Counted from the first letter of the stretch, positions 9,816 to 20,003 are shown. The stretch is 64,000 nucleotides of DNA from Paenibacillus sp. P25 (GCA_024704175.1 CP085629.1:8419019-8483018); one strand, 5' to 3'. The notes: generated from the sequence alone by a model not told the origin. Numbers and translations are program-made.

Positions 9816-11023
9816 TTACTTTACCGCCTTATCGGCGATCTCCAGCAGTTGTTCGATCGATTCGGCGCGGCGATTGAATTTGATCAGCTCGGAGCCGATG
9901 GCCAGCGCAATGCGCTGAGCGCGTTCCTTCGCCGCTTCGTCCGTCAACTGATTGATATCGGCGACTTGGGCCAGCCCGTGCACGCGGCGGACCATCTTGC
10001 TTCGCCGGTATAGCCGAAGACATCCTGCAGAAGCCGTTTCATATACCAATCCTGGTATCCCGGCGTCCGGAACATGCGGTCCACGCCTTGTTCGTTCCAC
10101 AGCGAACGGAACTCCTTTTCAAACCCCGTCCAGATGTCGCGGATCGTACCGAGCAGATAGCCCCGGTAGTCGCTGCGGGAAGTCTCATCCGGGCTCCAGC
10201 CTTCCTGGCCGGCGTAGTTAAGCAGCAGGTTCGCGAACACCGCGCCGATATCGAAGCCCATCGGTCCGTAATACGCGAATTCCGGGTCGATCACTTTCGT
10301 TGAATCCGGTTTGATGAAGATGCTCCCCGTATGCAGATCGCCGTGCAGCAGCGCCTGGGCGTGCGTCAGAAAGCCTTCGCGGAGGATGGCGACCTCCAGA
10401 TGCAGCTCCGTATCTTCCCACAGAGCTTGTACCGCGTCGCGGATGGCGGGAGGCACATTGTTGTTGGGCGAGTCGGTATAGGGATCGTCGAAGATCAGGT
10501 CTTCGGTGATTTTGCACAGATCCGGATTAATAAACTGCTTGACGCGGCCTTTCTTATCCTGTTGATTCATGCCCAAATCCGAGGTGTAAAAAAGGGTACG
10601 GGCCAAAAATCGGCTGATATGTCCGGCAAACAAAGGGTAACGGTTTCTTTCCATCAGCCCTTTGCGCATAATGACGTGATCGCTCAGATCCTCCATGACG
10701 GTCAGAGCCAGCTCCGGCTCGTAAGCATGCACCGCCGGCACCAAATCCGGGCACAGCTTGCCCTGCGTGATCAGCGCTTCGCTCTCGATGCGGGCGCGGT
10801 CGAGCGACAGCGGCCACGATTCGCCCACGACTTTGGCGTAAGGCGGCGCTTGCTTGAGAATGATGCTCCTGCCAGTCGAAGGCTCGACGATATGAAACAC
10901 CAGATTCAGATTGCCGTCCCCGATTTCACGGCTGGTGAGCTCGCTGTCTTTTTGAAACAGATTCGGAAGGTTCCGCGCGTATTCCACGGCTTCGGCTTCC
11001 GTTAAAGGATGGTATGCGGACAT
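9816..11023 (-). CDS. mtnK: S-methyl-5-thioribose kinase (one frameshift as sequenced)
   Basis: Phosphorylates methylthioribose at C1 with ATP, giving the MtnA substrate. It has the choline-kinase-like fold: GDGNLNLVF (glycine-rich loop, about residue 36), the catalytic LLHGDLHTGS and metal-binding VIDPEFAYYGPMGFDIG. The frame breaks at about 10,000, between FGYTGEA and KMVRRVHGLAQV; adding one base gives the normal length of about 400 residues, ending at the TAA at 9816-9818. A good ribosome site (AAAAGGAGGCA) precedes ATG 11023. I see no SAM-box riboswitch in the leader. Confidence 0.9.
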
Positions 11024-11069
11024 GAACGGATAATGCCTCCTTTTTCCATAAGAAAACTGCTATTCCTAT

Positions 11070-11097
11070 AGTATAAAACAAATTCCCCGCCGTTGAA
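11070..11097 (-). promoter_or_regulatory. Candidate sigma-A promoter of mtnK-mtnA
   Basis: On the minus strand TTCAAC, a 16-base spacer and TATACT, about 47 bases before the mtnK start. The -10 is close to consensus and the -35 is fair. Confidence 0.45.
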
Positions 11098-11233
11098 TAG
11101 AGCCTGAAACCAAAACGAACGGGACAGGCTTCAGATAAAGTTTACAAATCATTTAAACCGCGCTAATGCGGAATTAATATTCGTTTTTACAATGAAATTA
11201 TATCCGCTTTCGAAAATCAGGAGGTTTTTCTTA

Positions 11234-11410
11234 TGGAAAAGTCTGCTCACCAAATTGTTGTTTGTCCTCTCCGCCTTCGCCGTCCTGCTGGTGCTGGGAA
11301 TCTCATCGTCGCCGGAGCCGTCGGCTTCCCTGAATCCCAACCCGATGAAAGCGAATCATGAGCAGTTCGAACGGATTCAGGACGTCAGCATGTATGTACA
11401 AGGGTCATAA
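11234..11410 (+). CDS. Small membrane-anchored or secreted protein (frameshift near the start)
   Basis: Begins at ATG 11234, ten bases after a perfect AGGAGG. If one A is added to the AAAA run at about 11,239-11,242 the product is a 59-residue protein: MEKSLLTKLLF, a hydrophobic helix (VLSAFAVLLVLGI) and a short polar tail ending HEQFERIQDVSMYVQGS. As sequenced, the ATG and the hydrophobic segment are in different frames. Family and function unknown. Confidence 0.5.
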   Translation, partial: WKSLLTKLLFVLSAFAVLLVLGISSSPEPSASLNPNPMKANHEQFERIQDVSMYVQGS

Positions 11411-11465
11411 CCCATTTTGATAAAAATGGTTACACGAGGGGGGCATAGGCCCTCCCTTGCGCGTT

Positions 11466-11633
11466 TTAAACCGTTTTACTGCGGTGCTCCACCAGATCTA
11501 TGGCGCCCAGCACCACGTGGGCCAGTCCAAAACCGATCACGGCGGCGGCGGCCACAGGATACTTCCCCGCGAGAGCGGCGCCGGACGCCGTTACAGCGGT
11601 CCCCAGCACGGCAGGTATCATGCCTTCTCTCAT
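11466..11633 (-). CDS. Small hydrophobic protein, 55 residues
   Basis: Starts at ATG 11633 with AAGGAG five to seven bases upstream and ends at TAA 11466-11468. The product has MREGMIPAVLGTAVTASGA, then AAAAVIGFGLAHVVLGAIDL and a basic tail EHRSKTV, i.e. two short hydrophobic, small-residue-rich segments. The ribosome site and membrane-like composition favour this strand over the overlapping plus-strand frames. I recall similar short proteins from related genomes without a known function. A gene too short for most callers. Confidence 0.6.
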   Translation of the reverse strand: MREGMIPAVLGTAVTASGAALAGKYPVAAAAVIGFGLAHVVLGAIDLVEHRSKTV

Positions 11634-11783
11634 GCTCCTTCACCTCTCCCCGCATGGAATGACTGCAGCACGATTAGCGTCGATTTTTGCGATGATTTTT
11701 ATGCCGATGCGGAATTGCTTTAAAAAGGCTGGAAACTTATAATATCAAGATAGGCAGATAAAGGAGCGGAGAGGAGCAGGGAG

Positions 11784-12371
11784 ATGACGATACATAACGA
11801 CAGCAGGCCTATTCCCGCCTTGAAAGAATGGGTCGCCGCGGTGGAGGCGCTGCGTCTCGGTCGACAAATCTTGATCATGCGCAAAGGGGGCATTCGCGAA
11901 GAAACGAAGGATTTCGAGGTGGAAAGCGACAGTTTTTATTTGTATCCCACTTATGAACATCAGCGGAAAGAACTCGTTAAGCCGGAATTCGCTCAGCAGG
12001 TCGAAGCGTCTGTTGCGGGTTGGAGCCCAGGGACGACCGAAACGGAGATCCGTCGCTACGCCGAGCTTGCCGAAGATATCCTTCTATCGTCACAGGAGGA
12101 ATTGGACAAGCTAAGGGAGCTTCATATGTGGACGGATCATTTTGCGGAGGAGCGGCTGAAATGGAAAAAGACGAAGCCGCTTCATATTATGCTTCTAAGG
12201 GTTTACGAGCTGGAGCGACCGGTGATTCTGCCGATCGAGCCGGAATATAACGGGTGCAAATCGTGGATCGGACTTCCGTCGGACAAACTGAACAAGCGGC
12301 CCCGTCGACCTGTGCTCACGGATGAACAATTTGAGGCGGCGGTTTCCAAGGTAAAAGCTGCACTGATGTGA
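11784..12371 (+). CDS. DUF1802-family protein
   Basis: A soluble 195-residue protein with ALKEWVAAVEALRLGRQILI and MRKGGI near the N-terminus, the FYLYPTYEHQ motif and a C-terminal LPSDKLNKRPRRPVL, typical of DUF1802 proteins in Firmicutes and cyanobacteria. GGAGCAGGGAG precedes ATG 11784. It stands alone just upstream of the suf promoter. Function unknown. Confidence 0.75.
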   Translation: MTIHNDSRPIPALKEWVAAVEALRLGRQILIMRKGGIREETKDFEVESDSFYLYPTYEHQRKELVKPEFAQQVEASVAGWSPGTTETEIRRYAELAEDILLSSQEELDKLRELHMWTDHFAEERLKWKKTKPLHIMLLRVYELERPVILPIEPEYNGCKSWIGLPSDKLNKRPRRPVLTDEQFEAAVSKVKAALM

Positions 12372-12423
12372 AAAAACTTGAAAATAGACGCTTCCAAGGG
12401 TTTATTGTTTACGTTTGCTGAGA

Positions 12424-12460
12424 TATAATAATATATTAGCATTGAGAATCATTGAGAATC
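12424..12460 (+). promoter_or_regulatory. suf operon promoter region with tandem 10-bp repeat
   Basis: TATAAT at 12424-12429 is a perfect -10 element. It is followed by ATTGAGAATC twice in tandem (12441-12460), about 55 bases before sufC. The repeat could bind an iron or redox regulator; its spacing and sequence resemble part of a Fur-type box, but this is not proven. Confidence 0.45.
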
Positions 12461-12515
12461 AGTTTAGAATAATTATTAAGAAAGAATAACTTAAAAGCGG
12501 AGGCATGAGAACACA

Positions 12516-13346
12516 ATGGCAAATTCACCCAAGTTTACTATAGACGGTTTGAAGGCGACTGTCGAAGGAAAAGAGATTTTGAAGGGACTCAGCCTGTCGA
12601 TCAATGGCGGCGAAGTTCACGCAATCATGGGACCGAACGGAACGGGTAAAAGTACGCTGGCTTCCACGCTGATGGGTCATCCGAAGTATGAAGTAACCGC
12701 AGGCTCGGTGACTTTGGACGGGGAAGACGTGCTGGAGATGGCTACGGACGAGAGAGCCCGTGCCGGTCTGTTCCTGGCCATGCAGTACCCGAGTGAAATC
12801 ACGGGTGTCACCAATGCGGACTTCATGCGCAGTGCGATGAATGCCCGCCGCGGCGAAGGTAACGAGATCTCCCTGATCAAGTTCATCCGCCAAATGGAAG
12901 GCAAGATGAAAGATCTCGAGATGAATCCGGAATTCATGCACCGCTATCTGAATGAAGGCTTCTCCGGCGGCGAGAAGAAGCGGAACGAAATTCTGCAAAT
13001 GATGATGCTCGATCCGCGGATCGTCATTCTCGACGAAATCGACTCCGGTCTCGACATCGACGCGCTTCGCATCGTGGCGAACGGTGTCAACGCCATGCGT
13101 TCCGAAGAGCGCGGCTTCCTGATCATTACGCACTACCAGCGTCTCTTGAACTATATCAAGCCGGACTATGTCCACGTTATGATGCAGGGCCGCATCGTTA
13201 AATCCGGCGGACCGGAACTGGCTGAGCGCCTGGAGAACGAAGGCTATGACTGGGTGAAAGAAGAGCTCGGCATCGTCGATGAAACGGTTGGCGGAGAAGA
13301 GGAAGAATTCAAGGTTCCAATGAACACCACGGCTCCGAAATACTAA
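12516..13346 (+). CDS. sufC: Fe-S cluster assembly ATPase SufC
   Basis: ABC-type ATPase that drives the SufBCD scaffold in iron-sulfur cluster assembly in the cytoplasm. Visible motifs are Walker A GPNGTGKS (about residue 39), signature SGGEKKRNE, Walker B IVILDEIDSGLD and the H-loop ITHY. Its 276 residues include a C-terminal acidic extension (about 15 residues) beyond the core. First gene of sufCDSUB. The ribosome site GGAGG lies about 12 bases before ATG, a little far. Confidence 0.95.
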   Translation: MANSPKFTIDGLKATVEGKEILKGLSLSINGGEVHAIMGPNGTGKSTLASTLMGHPKYEVTAGSVTLDGEDVLEMATDERARAGLFLAMQYPSEITGVTNADFMRSAMNARRGEGNEISLIKFIRQMEGKMKDLEMNPEFMHRYLNEGFSGGEKKRNEILQMMMLDPRIVILDEIDSGLDIDALRIVANGVNAMRSEERGFLIITHYQRLLNYIKPDYVHVMMQGRIVKSGGPELAERLENEGYDWVKEELGIVDETVGGEEEEFKVPMNTTAPKY

Positions 13347-13413
13347 GATCGGGAAGGCGGCGGATGCTTCTGAAGCACCCTGCTGCGCAAGAATTGGAGG
13401 AGGAATACTTTAC

Positions 13414-14719
13414 ATGAGTACACAAACTGTTCTTCCCATCGATCACGCGGGTCTGGTGGAGCTGTCCAAATCAAGACGCGAGCCGGAATGGATGACCGCG
13501 TCGCGGGCGGAAGCTTTGCAGCTGGCGGGATCGTTGGAACTGCCGAAATTGGAGAAAACAAGAATCGACCGCTGGGATTTGCAATCCTTCGGTACCTATA
13601 AAACCGCGGAGGCGCTCGCAACGCTTGAGCAGCTTCCGGAATCGGCCCGGGTTCTTCTCGGAACCGGACAACCGGATAATCTTTTGATTCAGCGCAATTC
13701 CGGAGTGGTCTACCGCGCCCTTTCGGAGGAGCTCAGCAAGAAGGGCGTTGTCTTTACAAGCCTCGAAGAAGCGCTGACCAGCCATGAGGACTTGGTGCGT
13801 CAGCATTTCCTGAGCGTGGTAAGCAAGGATGAGAACCGCTTGACCGCACTGCACAGCGCGCTTTGGAGCGGCGGCGTATTCCTTTACGTTCCGAAAAATG
13901 TGGAGGTTGAAGTCCCGGTACAGGCGCTCTTCCTGACGGATGATGCCGAAGCCAGCTTCTCGCCTCACGTGCTGATCGTTGCCGACCAGCATTCCAAAGT
14001 TACCTACGTGGATAACTATGTATCCGAAGGAAGCCTGAACGGGCTGGTTCAGAACGGCGTGGTCGAAATCGTCGTGAAGGCGGGAGCAAAGGTCACATTT
14101 GCCTCGGTGCATAACCTGAACGATTCCGTAACCGATCTGACCTACCGCCGCGCGAATGTCGAGAACGACGGCAAGCATCGAATGGATCATCGGCGAAATG
14201 CATTACGGCAATGCGATGTCCGATACGACTTCGGTGCTGAAGGGGAACGGTTCCTTGTCCGACGCCAAAGTGATTTGTGTCGGCACCGGGGAACAAAAGC
14301 TCAACGTGACGACCCGCGCCATTCATTTCGGCAAGAGCTCGGACAGTAACATGATCACCCGCGCGGTGATGAGAGACGGAGCTACGGCGATTGTCAACGG
14401 CATTACCAAAATCGAAAAGGGCGCAACAAAAGCGAACGGCGAGCAGACGGAAAAGGTGCTCATGTTGAGCCCGAAGGCGCGCGGGGACGCGAATCCGATT
14501 CTGCTGATCGACGAGGATGACGTAACGGCCGGCCACGCGACCAGCGTAGGACAGGTGAATCCGGAGCAGGTTTACTACCTCATGTCCCGCGGCATTACGA
14601 GAGCGGAAGCCGAACGTCTGATCATCTACGGCTTCCTGGATCCGGTCGTTTCGGAAATTCCGTTGGAAGCGATCCGTTCCCAATTGCAGCTCCTTGTGGA
14701 AAGGAAGCTGGGACAATGA
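13414..14719 (+). CDS. sufD: Fe-S cluster scaffold SufD (one frameshift as sequenced)
   Basis: Partner of SufB in the SufBCD scaffold. The N-terminal part has SALWSGGVFLYVPKNVEVE, the shared SufB/SufD beta-helix start. The frame breaks at about 14,170: as sequenced it continues NDGKHRMDH, but removing one G gives VENDASIEWIIGEMHYGN, the family sequence. The C-terminus has QVYYLMSRGITRAEAERLI. Repaired length is about 434 residues, normal. The stop overlaps the sufS start as ATGA. An essential operon is unlikely to be broken, so this is probably a base-call error. Confidence 0.9.
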
Positions 14720-15943
14720 ATACGTCCGAGATCCGTAAACAATTTCCCATTCTTCATCAAGAGGTGAACGGGCATCCGCTCGTTTACCTCGATTCCGGCG
14801 CTACCTCCCAGAAGCCGATTTCGGTAATTGAAGCGGTAAGACGCTACTACGAGCTGGATAACGCCAACGTTCATCGCGGTGTGCATACCCTCGGCTCGCG
14901 GGCAACGGACGCTTATGAAGGCGCAAGGGAGAAGGTTCGTGCTTTCATCAACGCCCGTTCGACGGAAGAAATTATTTTCAACCGCGGCACAACCGCAGGG
15001 CTCAATCTGGTGGCTTCCAGCTACGCCAGAGCGGTCTGCGGGGAAGGCGACGAAATCGTCATTACCCCGATGGAGCATCACAGCAATCTCATTCCATGGC
15101 AAGCAGGTAGCGAAAGCTACTGGCGCCGTGCTTAAATATATTCCTCTGCAGCAAGACGGCTCCGTCAGCGTCGAGAATGTAGAGAAAACCATTACAGACC
15201 GGACCAAAATCGTATCTATCGCCTATGTATCCAATGTGCTCGGGGTAGTGAACCCGGTGAAGGAAATTGCCGAGATCGCCCACCGTCACGGTGCCAAATT
15301 GGTCGTGGACGGAGCACAGAGCACACCGCACATGAAGGTCGATGTTCAGGCACTGGATTGCGACTTCTACGCCCTTTCGGGGCATAAGATGTGCGGCCCT
15401 ACGGGAATCGGCGCTCTGTACGGCAAGAAGGAACTGCTGCAGGAGATGGAGCCGATCGAATTCGGCGGCGAAATGATCGACCATGTCGGCTTGTACGACT
15501 CCACATGGAAGGATCTGCCGTGGAAATTCGAAGGCGGTACGCCGATCATTGCTGGAGCTGTAGGTCTCGGTGCAGCCATCGATTTCCTGGAGAGCATCGG
15601 GATGGATAACATCGACAAGCACGACAGGAAGCTGGCCGCCTATGCAATCGAACGGATGCAGGAAATCGACGGCTTGTCGATCTACGGGCCGCTCGAAAAC
15701 CGTACGGGTATCGTTACCTTTAACCTGGACGACGTGCACCCTCACGATGTCGCTACCGTGCTGGATGCCGAAGGCGTGGCTGTCAGGGCCGGGCATCACT
15801 GCTGCCAGCCGCTGATGCGCTGGTTGAATGTAACCGCGACGGCGCGGGCAAGCTTTTATCTGTACAATACCGAAGAAGACGTTGACCGGCTTATTGCATC
15901 CCTACTCAAAGCAAAGGAGTACTTCGGTTATGCAATTGGATGA
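14716..15943 (+). CDS. sufS: Cysteine desulfurase SufS (one frameshift as sequenced)
   Basis: PLP enzyme that takes sulfur from cysteine and passes it to SufU. Visible are YLDSGATSQKP at the N-terminus, MEHHSNLIPWQ, the PLP-lysine region FYALSGHKMCGPTGIGALYG and the active-site cysteine in RAGHHCCQPLM. The frame breaks at about 15,100; removing one G turns WQAGSES into WQQVAKATGAV, matching the family. Repaired length is about 408 residues. It overlaps sufD (ATGA) and sufU. Confidence 0.92.
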
Positions 15944-16360
15944 TTTGTACCGCAGAGTCATCATGGATCATTATAAAAATCCCCGCAACCGCGGAACCTT
16001 CGATGACCAGAATGTCACCATCGACCTGAACAACCCGACCTGCGGCGATAAAATCCAGCTGCAGATGCAGGTGGAAGACGGCAAGGTGAAGGCCGCGAAG
16101 TATACGGGGAGGGCTGCTCGATCAGCATGTCCTCCGCTTCCATGATGACGGAAGCCGTGAAGGGAAAGTCGCTGGAGGAAGCACTGGAGATGGCGGAGAA
16201 GTTTTCCGGCTTGATGAAGGGTGAACCGGTGGAATTCGAATACGAGGATTTGGAGGCTCTTTCGGGAGTCAACAAATTCCCTGCCAGAATCAAATGTGCG
16301 ACACTCGCTTGGAACGCCTTGAGAAAAGGGATTGATCAGGCGAAGCAGCATTCGGAATAA
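15930..16360 (+). CDS. sufU: Sulfur-transfer scaffold SufU (one frameshift as sequenced)
   Basis: Zinc-dependent sulfur acceptor from SufS in Firmicutes. The start MQLDDLYRRVIMDHYKNPRN is typical. Zinc/sulfur ligands are in PTCGDKI, GCSIS (after repair) and IKCATLAW. One G is missing from GGGG at about 16,105; adding it gives KYTGEGCSISMSSASMM. The start overlaps the sufS end by 14 bases. Repaired length is about 143 residues, normal. Confidence 0.92.
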
Positions 16361-16388
16361 AACAAAACCATAAAGGAGGATGAGGACA

Positions 16389-17786
16389 TTGGCTAAGAAA
16401 ATGCCCGAAATGGAAGATTACAAATACGGGTTTCGCGACGAGCACAAGGCCGTGTTTCAATCCGGTAAAGGTCTGACCCGCGAGATTGTAACGGAAATTT
16501 CCAAGATGAAGGGCGAGCCGGAATGGATGCTCGAGTTCCGCCTGAAGTCGCTGGAGCAGTTTTTCAAGATGGAAATGCCGCGTTGGGGCGGGGATCTCGA
16601 CGATCTCGATTTCAACGATATTCAGTACTACGTAAAGCCTTCCGAGAAGCAGGGGAAAACCTGGGAGGAAGTGCCGACCGAAATCAAGGAAACGTTCGAC
16701 AAGCTGGGCATTCCGGAAGCGGAGCAGAAGTTCCTCGCCGGCGTATCCGCTCAGTACGAGTCCGAGGTGGTTTACCACAGCATGCAGAAGGACCTGGAGG
16801 ATCAGGGCGTTCTGTTCATGGACACCGATACGGCGCTGCGCGAGCATCCGGAAATTTTCAAGAAATTTTTCGGAACGGTCATCCCTCCGAGCGATAACAA
16901 GTTCGCGGCGCTGAACAGCGCGGTTTGGTCCGGCGGCAGCTTCATCTATGTACCGAAAGGCGTTAAAGTGGAAATTCCGCTTCAAGCGTACTTCCGCATC
17001 AACTCCGAGAACATGGGCCAATTCGAGCGTACGCTGATCATTGCCGACGAAGGCGACTTCGTGCACTACGTCGAAGGATGTACGGCACCGATCTACAGCA
17101 CGAACTCGCTGCACAGTGCCGTCGTTGAGATCATCTGCCTGAAGGATTCTCGTGTTCGTTACACGACGATCCAGAACTGGGCGCCGAATATCTACAACCT
17201 GGTAACAAAACGTGCCGTTGCTGAAGAAAATGCGACGATGGAATGGGTCGACGGCAACATCGGCTCCAAGCTGACGATGAAATACCCGGCCGTCGTGCTG
17301 AAAGGCCGCGGCGCGAAAGGGATGGTACTCTCCATCGCCGTAGCGGGCAAAGGCCAGCATCAGGACGCAGGCGCGAAAATGACTCACCTGGCGCCGGATA
17401 CCACTTCTACCATCGTGTCGAAGTCCATCAGCAAGCACGGCGGTAAAGTAACGTACCGCGGCCTGGCCTCCTTCGGACGCAACTCCCAAGGCTCCAAGGC
17501 GAACATCAAGTGCGATACGCTGATCATGGATAATCAATCCACCTCGGATACGATTCCGTACAACGAGATCATGAACGACAACATTACGCTCGAGCATGAA
17601 GCGACGGTTTCCAAAGTGTCGGAAGACCAGCTCTTCTACTTGATGAGCCGCGGTCTGACCGAAGCGGAAGCGACGCAAATGATCGTTATGGGCTTCATCG
17701 AGCCGTTCACCAAGGAGCTTCCGATGGAATACGCGGTGGAGATGAACCGTCTCATCAAGTTCGAAATGGAAGGTTCTATCGGTTAA
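16389..17786 (+). CDS. sufB: Fe-S cluster scaffold SufB
   Basis: Core scaffold of the SufBCD complex, last gene of the operon. I chose TTG 16389 because AAAGGAGG (16373-16380) is 8 bases upstream and the family starts MAKKMPEMEDYKYGF; the in-frame ATG 16380 overlaps the ribosome site. SAVWSGGSFIYVPKGVKVE and LFYLMSRGLTEAEA are visible. It is intact, 465 residues. The prophage begins directly behind its stop codon. Confidence 0.95.
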   Translation: MAKKMPEMEDYKYGFRDEHKAVFQSGKGLTREIVTEISKMKGEPEWMLEFRLKSLEQFFKMEMPRWGGDLDDLDFNDIQYYVKPSEKQGKTWEEVPTEIKETFDKLGIPEAEQKFLAGVSAQYESEVVYHSMQKDLEDQGVLFMDTDTALREHPEIFKKFFGTVIPPSDNKFAALNSAVWSGGSFIYVPKGVKVEIPLQAYFRINSENMGQFERTLIIADEGDFVHYVEGCTAPIYSTNSLHSAVVEIICLKDSRVRYTTIQNWAPNIYNLVTKRAVAEENATMEWVDGNIGSKLTMKYPAVVLKGRGAKGMVLSIAVAGKGQHQDAGAKMTHLAPDTTSTIVSKSISKHGGKVTYRGLASFGRNSQGSKANIKCDTLIMDNQSTSDTIPYNEIMNDNITLEHEATVSKVSEDQLFYLMSRGLTEAEATQMIVMGFIEPFTKELPMEYAVEMNRLIKFEMEGSIG

Positions 17787-17850
17787 GCTAGTATTTACGG
17801 GCTTTTCCGGATGACTATCAGGTTCTTGCCCACAATTTGCCCACATAAGA
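17787..17850. other. Probable left attachment region of the prophage (core not defined)
   Basis: This 64-base gap separates sufB from the convergently oriented integrase. It contains TTGCCCACA twice in direct repeat (17826-17834 and 17837-17845), possible integrase arm sites. The core cannot be defined because the right end is outside the window. Confidence 0.35.
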
Positions 17851-18992
17851 TTAAACATATTTCGAATAGAGATCGAGCGCATCGTCCTCTATCTTTCGAG
17901 TAATGTGCAAATACGTGTCTGCTGTGACTTTGACGCTCGCATGTCCAAGTCGCTCGGACACGTATTTTATATTTGCTCCGGACTCAAGCAAATGAACGGC
18001 GTGGGTATGCCGTAGAGCGTGCGGCGATAGTACCGGCAACCCTTCACGCTTGCAAACTGCTTTAAAGTAATCGCGAACAACATTGGTGCGTAGCCATCTT
18101 CCATCGTGTTGGTGGAACATAAGACCATCCTGCGAAGCCTGATAGTTTTCATACCGCAGGATAACCTCCATCTGATTAATTTTATGCTTTTTGAGCACTC
18201 TAACGGTATGAGCATCGAGCTTGATTGTTCGACCGCTCGTTTTTGTTTTCGGTGTGGAAATGTATGGATTAGAATTAAGGGGATAGACGAGGGTCTTATT
18301 GACCGTCAATCTGTCACCGTCAAGATCATCCCATGTCAAAGCCAACGCCTCACCGATCCGAAGACCTGTTCGGGCAATCAGTGTAAAAAGGGCGTAGTAT
18401 TGCTTGGAATGCTGATACTTTGCATTTTTTTGTGGCACTATGAGTGCATCGAGAAATTTGTTCAATTGATCAACGCTGAAACACTGGACATTTCCGATTT
18501 TTGTGACTTCCTTCGGGATCTTAATCCTTTGGAGTGGATTCTCCCGCAGGATGCGGAATTCGTGGACGGCGTCGCTGATGGCGCTGCTCATGATGCTGTG
18601 GATTCTCCGTACTGTGCCTTCGCTATATTTCCCCGCAACTCGTTAATCCATTTTTGGTACTCCGTTCTGGACAAATCCTTTAGACGATAATTGCCCCACC
18701 GAGGCAGAATGTTAAGCCGGACGTTCCGTTCCTGCACAGAATAAGTGATCGGTTTGACGTTAGGTCGCTTGTAAACCTCTAGCCAGTCGTCAAAGTATTT
18801 CGATATATGTTCGTCGCCATTCTCCGCGAAACCAAATTGATTAATCTTCAATTCCTCTTCGGTCGCCGCAAGTTGGGCTTCTTTTTTTGTTCGGAACCCT
18901 CCTTTCGATTTTTCTTTGAATTTGCCAGTTTGTCTGTCGGCATACCGAATGCGGTACTCCCATACGTCGCCACGCTTTCGAAATGAAGCCAT
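17851..18992 (-). CDS. int: Phage tyrosine-type integrase (one frameshift as sequenced)
   Basis: Site-specific recombinase for integration and excision. The N-terminal arm-binding part (MASFRKRGDVWEYRIRY) and SAM-like domain are read from 18992; the catalytic domain has ARTGLRIGEAL (Arg I), HALRHTHAVHLLESG (His-x-x-Arg) and LGHASVKVTADTYLHI (Tyr). The frame breaks at about 18,600; adding one G to a G run joins INELRG to KYSEGTVRRIHS. Repaired length is about 380 residues, normal. ATG 18992 follows AAGGAGAGGAAGG. Confidence 0.9.
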
Positions 18993-19068
18993 TTCCTTCC
19001 TCTCCTTAGAACAAATGTTCGGTAAAATGGTATATTTAAACAGCCCTGCGGCTGGTAAGCGTACAAGA

Positions 19069-19534
19069 TTAGAAATCAAACATTTCCAAAACTCCAAGCG
19101 GATCGAAGCAGATGGTGTACTTACCTACGGCAACATACAAACCATATTTATCTTGAAAACGTTTAAGGGCTTCATCTAAATATTCTTCTGCAATCCCGAG
19201 ATAATCAGCTAACTCGTGTCTGTTTCTTATTCCAGCCTTATGAGCTTGTACAATTTTTGACAGCGTGAAGACTCTTTCATATCCCCAACTGCGCGCTCGG
19301 AGTTCCTGCTGGCGATTTTCAATCTTGCTTTGGTCCAGGATGGTCCCGACTGTCTTTTTATGGTGGCCGATCTCTTCGGCTAGAGCACAGGCTTTCTCAG
19401 CTCGTGTCGCTAGATATTTATTGATCCAGATTACATTATTGGAGTATAGTCCTTTGTTTCTAGGACTCATCGGCATTTCATAGACGTCTACACCAAGGTG
19501 TCTTTGCCTCATTAAGAAGAATATCGTACAGCAA
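19069..19534 (-). CDS. ImmA/IrrE-type metallopeptidase (frameshift near N-terminus)
   Basis: Likely cleaves the phage repressor encoded just upstream to trigger induction, as ImmA does for ICEBs1. The zinc motif is EEIGHH in KACALAEEIGHHKKTVG. A typical N-terminus (LLYDILLNEA) is visible in another frame from TTG 19534, which has AGGGGTG upstream; one extra base at about 19,500 separates it from VDVYEMPMSPRNKGLY. As sequenced the longest single frame starts at ATG 19512. It is coupled to the repressor gene. Confidence 0.8.
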
Positions 19535-19540
19535 ATGGTG

Positions 19541-19873
19541 TCACCCCTGTTGTTTTCTTCTGGACTTCACGAATTCCTTGAATCTCTCAATATCCTCAAG
19601 TTCTTCCTCCGTCCAATCTTCCCCATCATGGTGTGCCGCAATCGTTTCGATATCCTCTGAATTTTCTAGTCTAATAGCCATATCTTCTAATTGTTCTACC
19701 GTGATACCAAGAGCGCGGCAAACCTTAATAACATTGTCGATTGATGCCCGACCAACTCCTCTTGTTAGCATTGATTGAAGAGTGGTCGGTGGAAAGCCAA
19801 TTTCTTCGGCAAAAGCTCTCCGGCTCCCTCTCTTGTCAATTAATTCAGCTAAAACCTTAGCTTTGCTGTCCAC
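19541..19873 (-). CDS. XRE/CI-like phage repressor
   Basis: The 110-residue protein has an N-terminal helix-turn-helix (RRAFAEEIGFPPTTLQSMLT) and an acidic C-terminal tail. It is divergent from the Cro-like gene with operators between, and adjacent to the ImmA-type protease. This is the lysogeny switch arrangement of ICEBs1/phi105-like elements. Confidence 0.85.
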   Translation of the reverse strand: MDSKAKVLAELIDKRGSRRAFAEEIGFPPTTLQSMLTRGVGRASIDNVIKVCRALGITVEQLEDMAIRLENSEDIETIAAHHDGEDWTEEELEDIERFKEFVKSRRKQQG

Positions 19874-20003
19874 CTATTAACACCTCACAAAAAAATGATA
19901 AGATTTGAACGCTTTTCCGTATATTTAGTTTTATCCTACAACAATATCATTTCTTTGTAAAGACAGATTTATACGAATGTGCGTTCAAAATAAAACAAAA
20001 TCC

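Noticed and set aside
11400..11440. Terminator after the 11234 gene (AACCCATTTT/AAAATGGTT)
   Set aside because: The hairpin is weak and has no U tract in either direction.
16290..17882. 530-codon open frame antisense to sufB
   Set aside because: No ribosome site at its start, no recognisable domain, and it exactly shadows a conserved gene; long antisense frames are common in GC-biased codons. The antisense gene in the intein differs in having a ribosome site and clear motifs.
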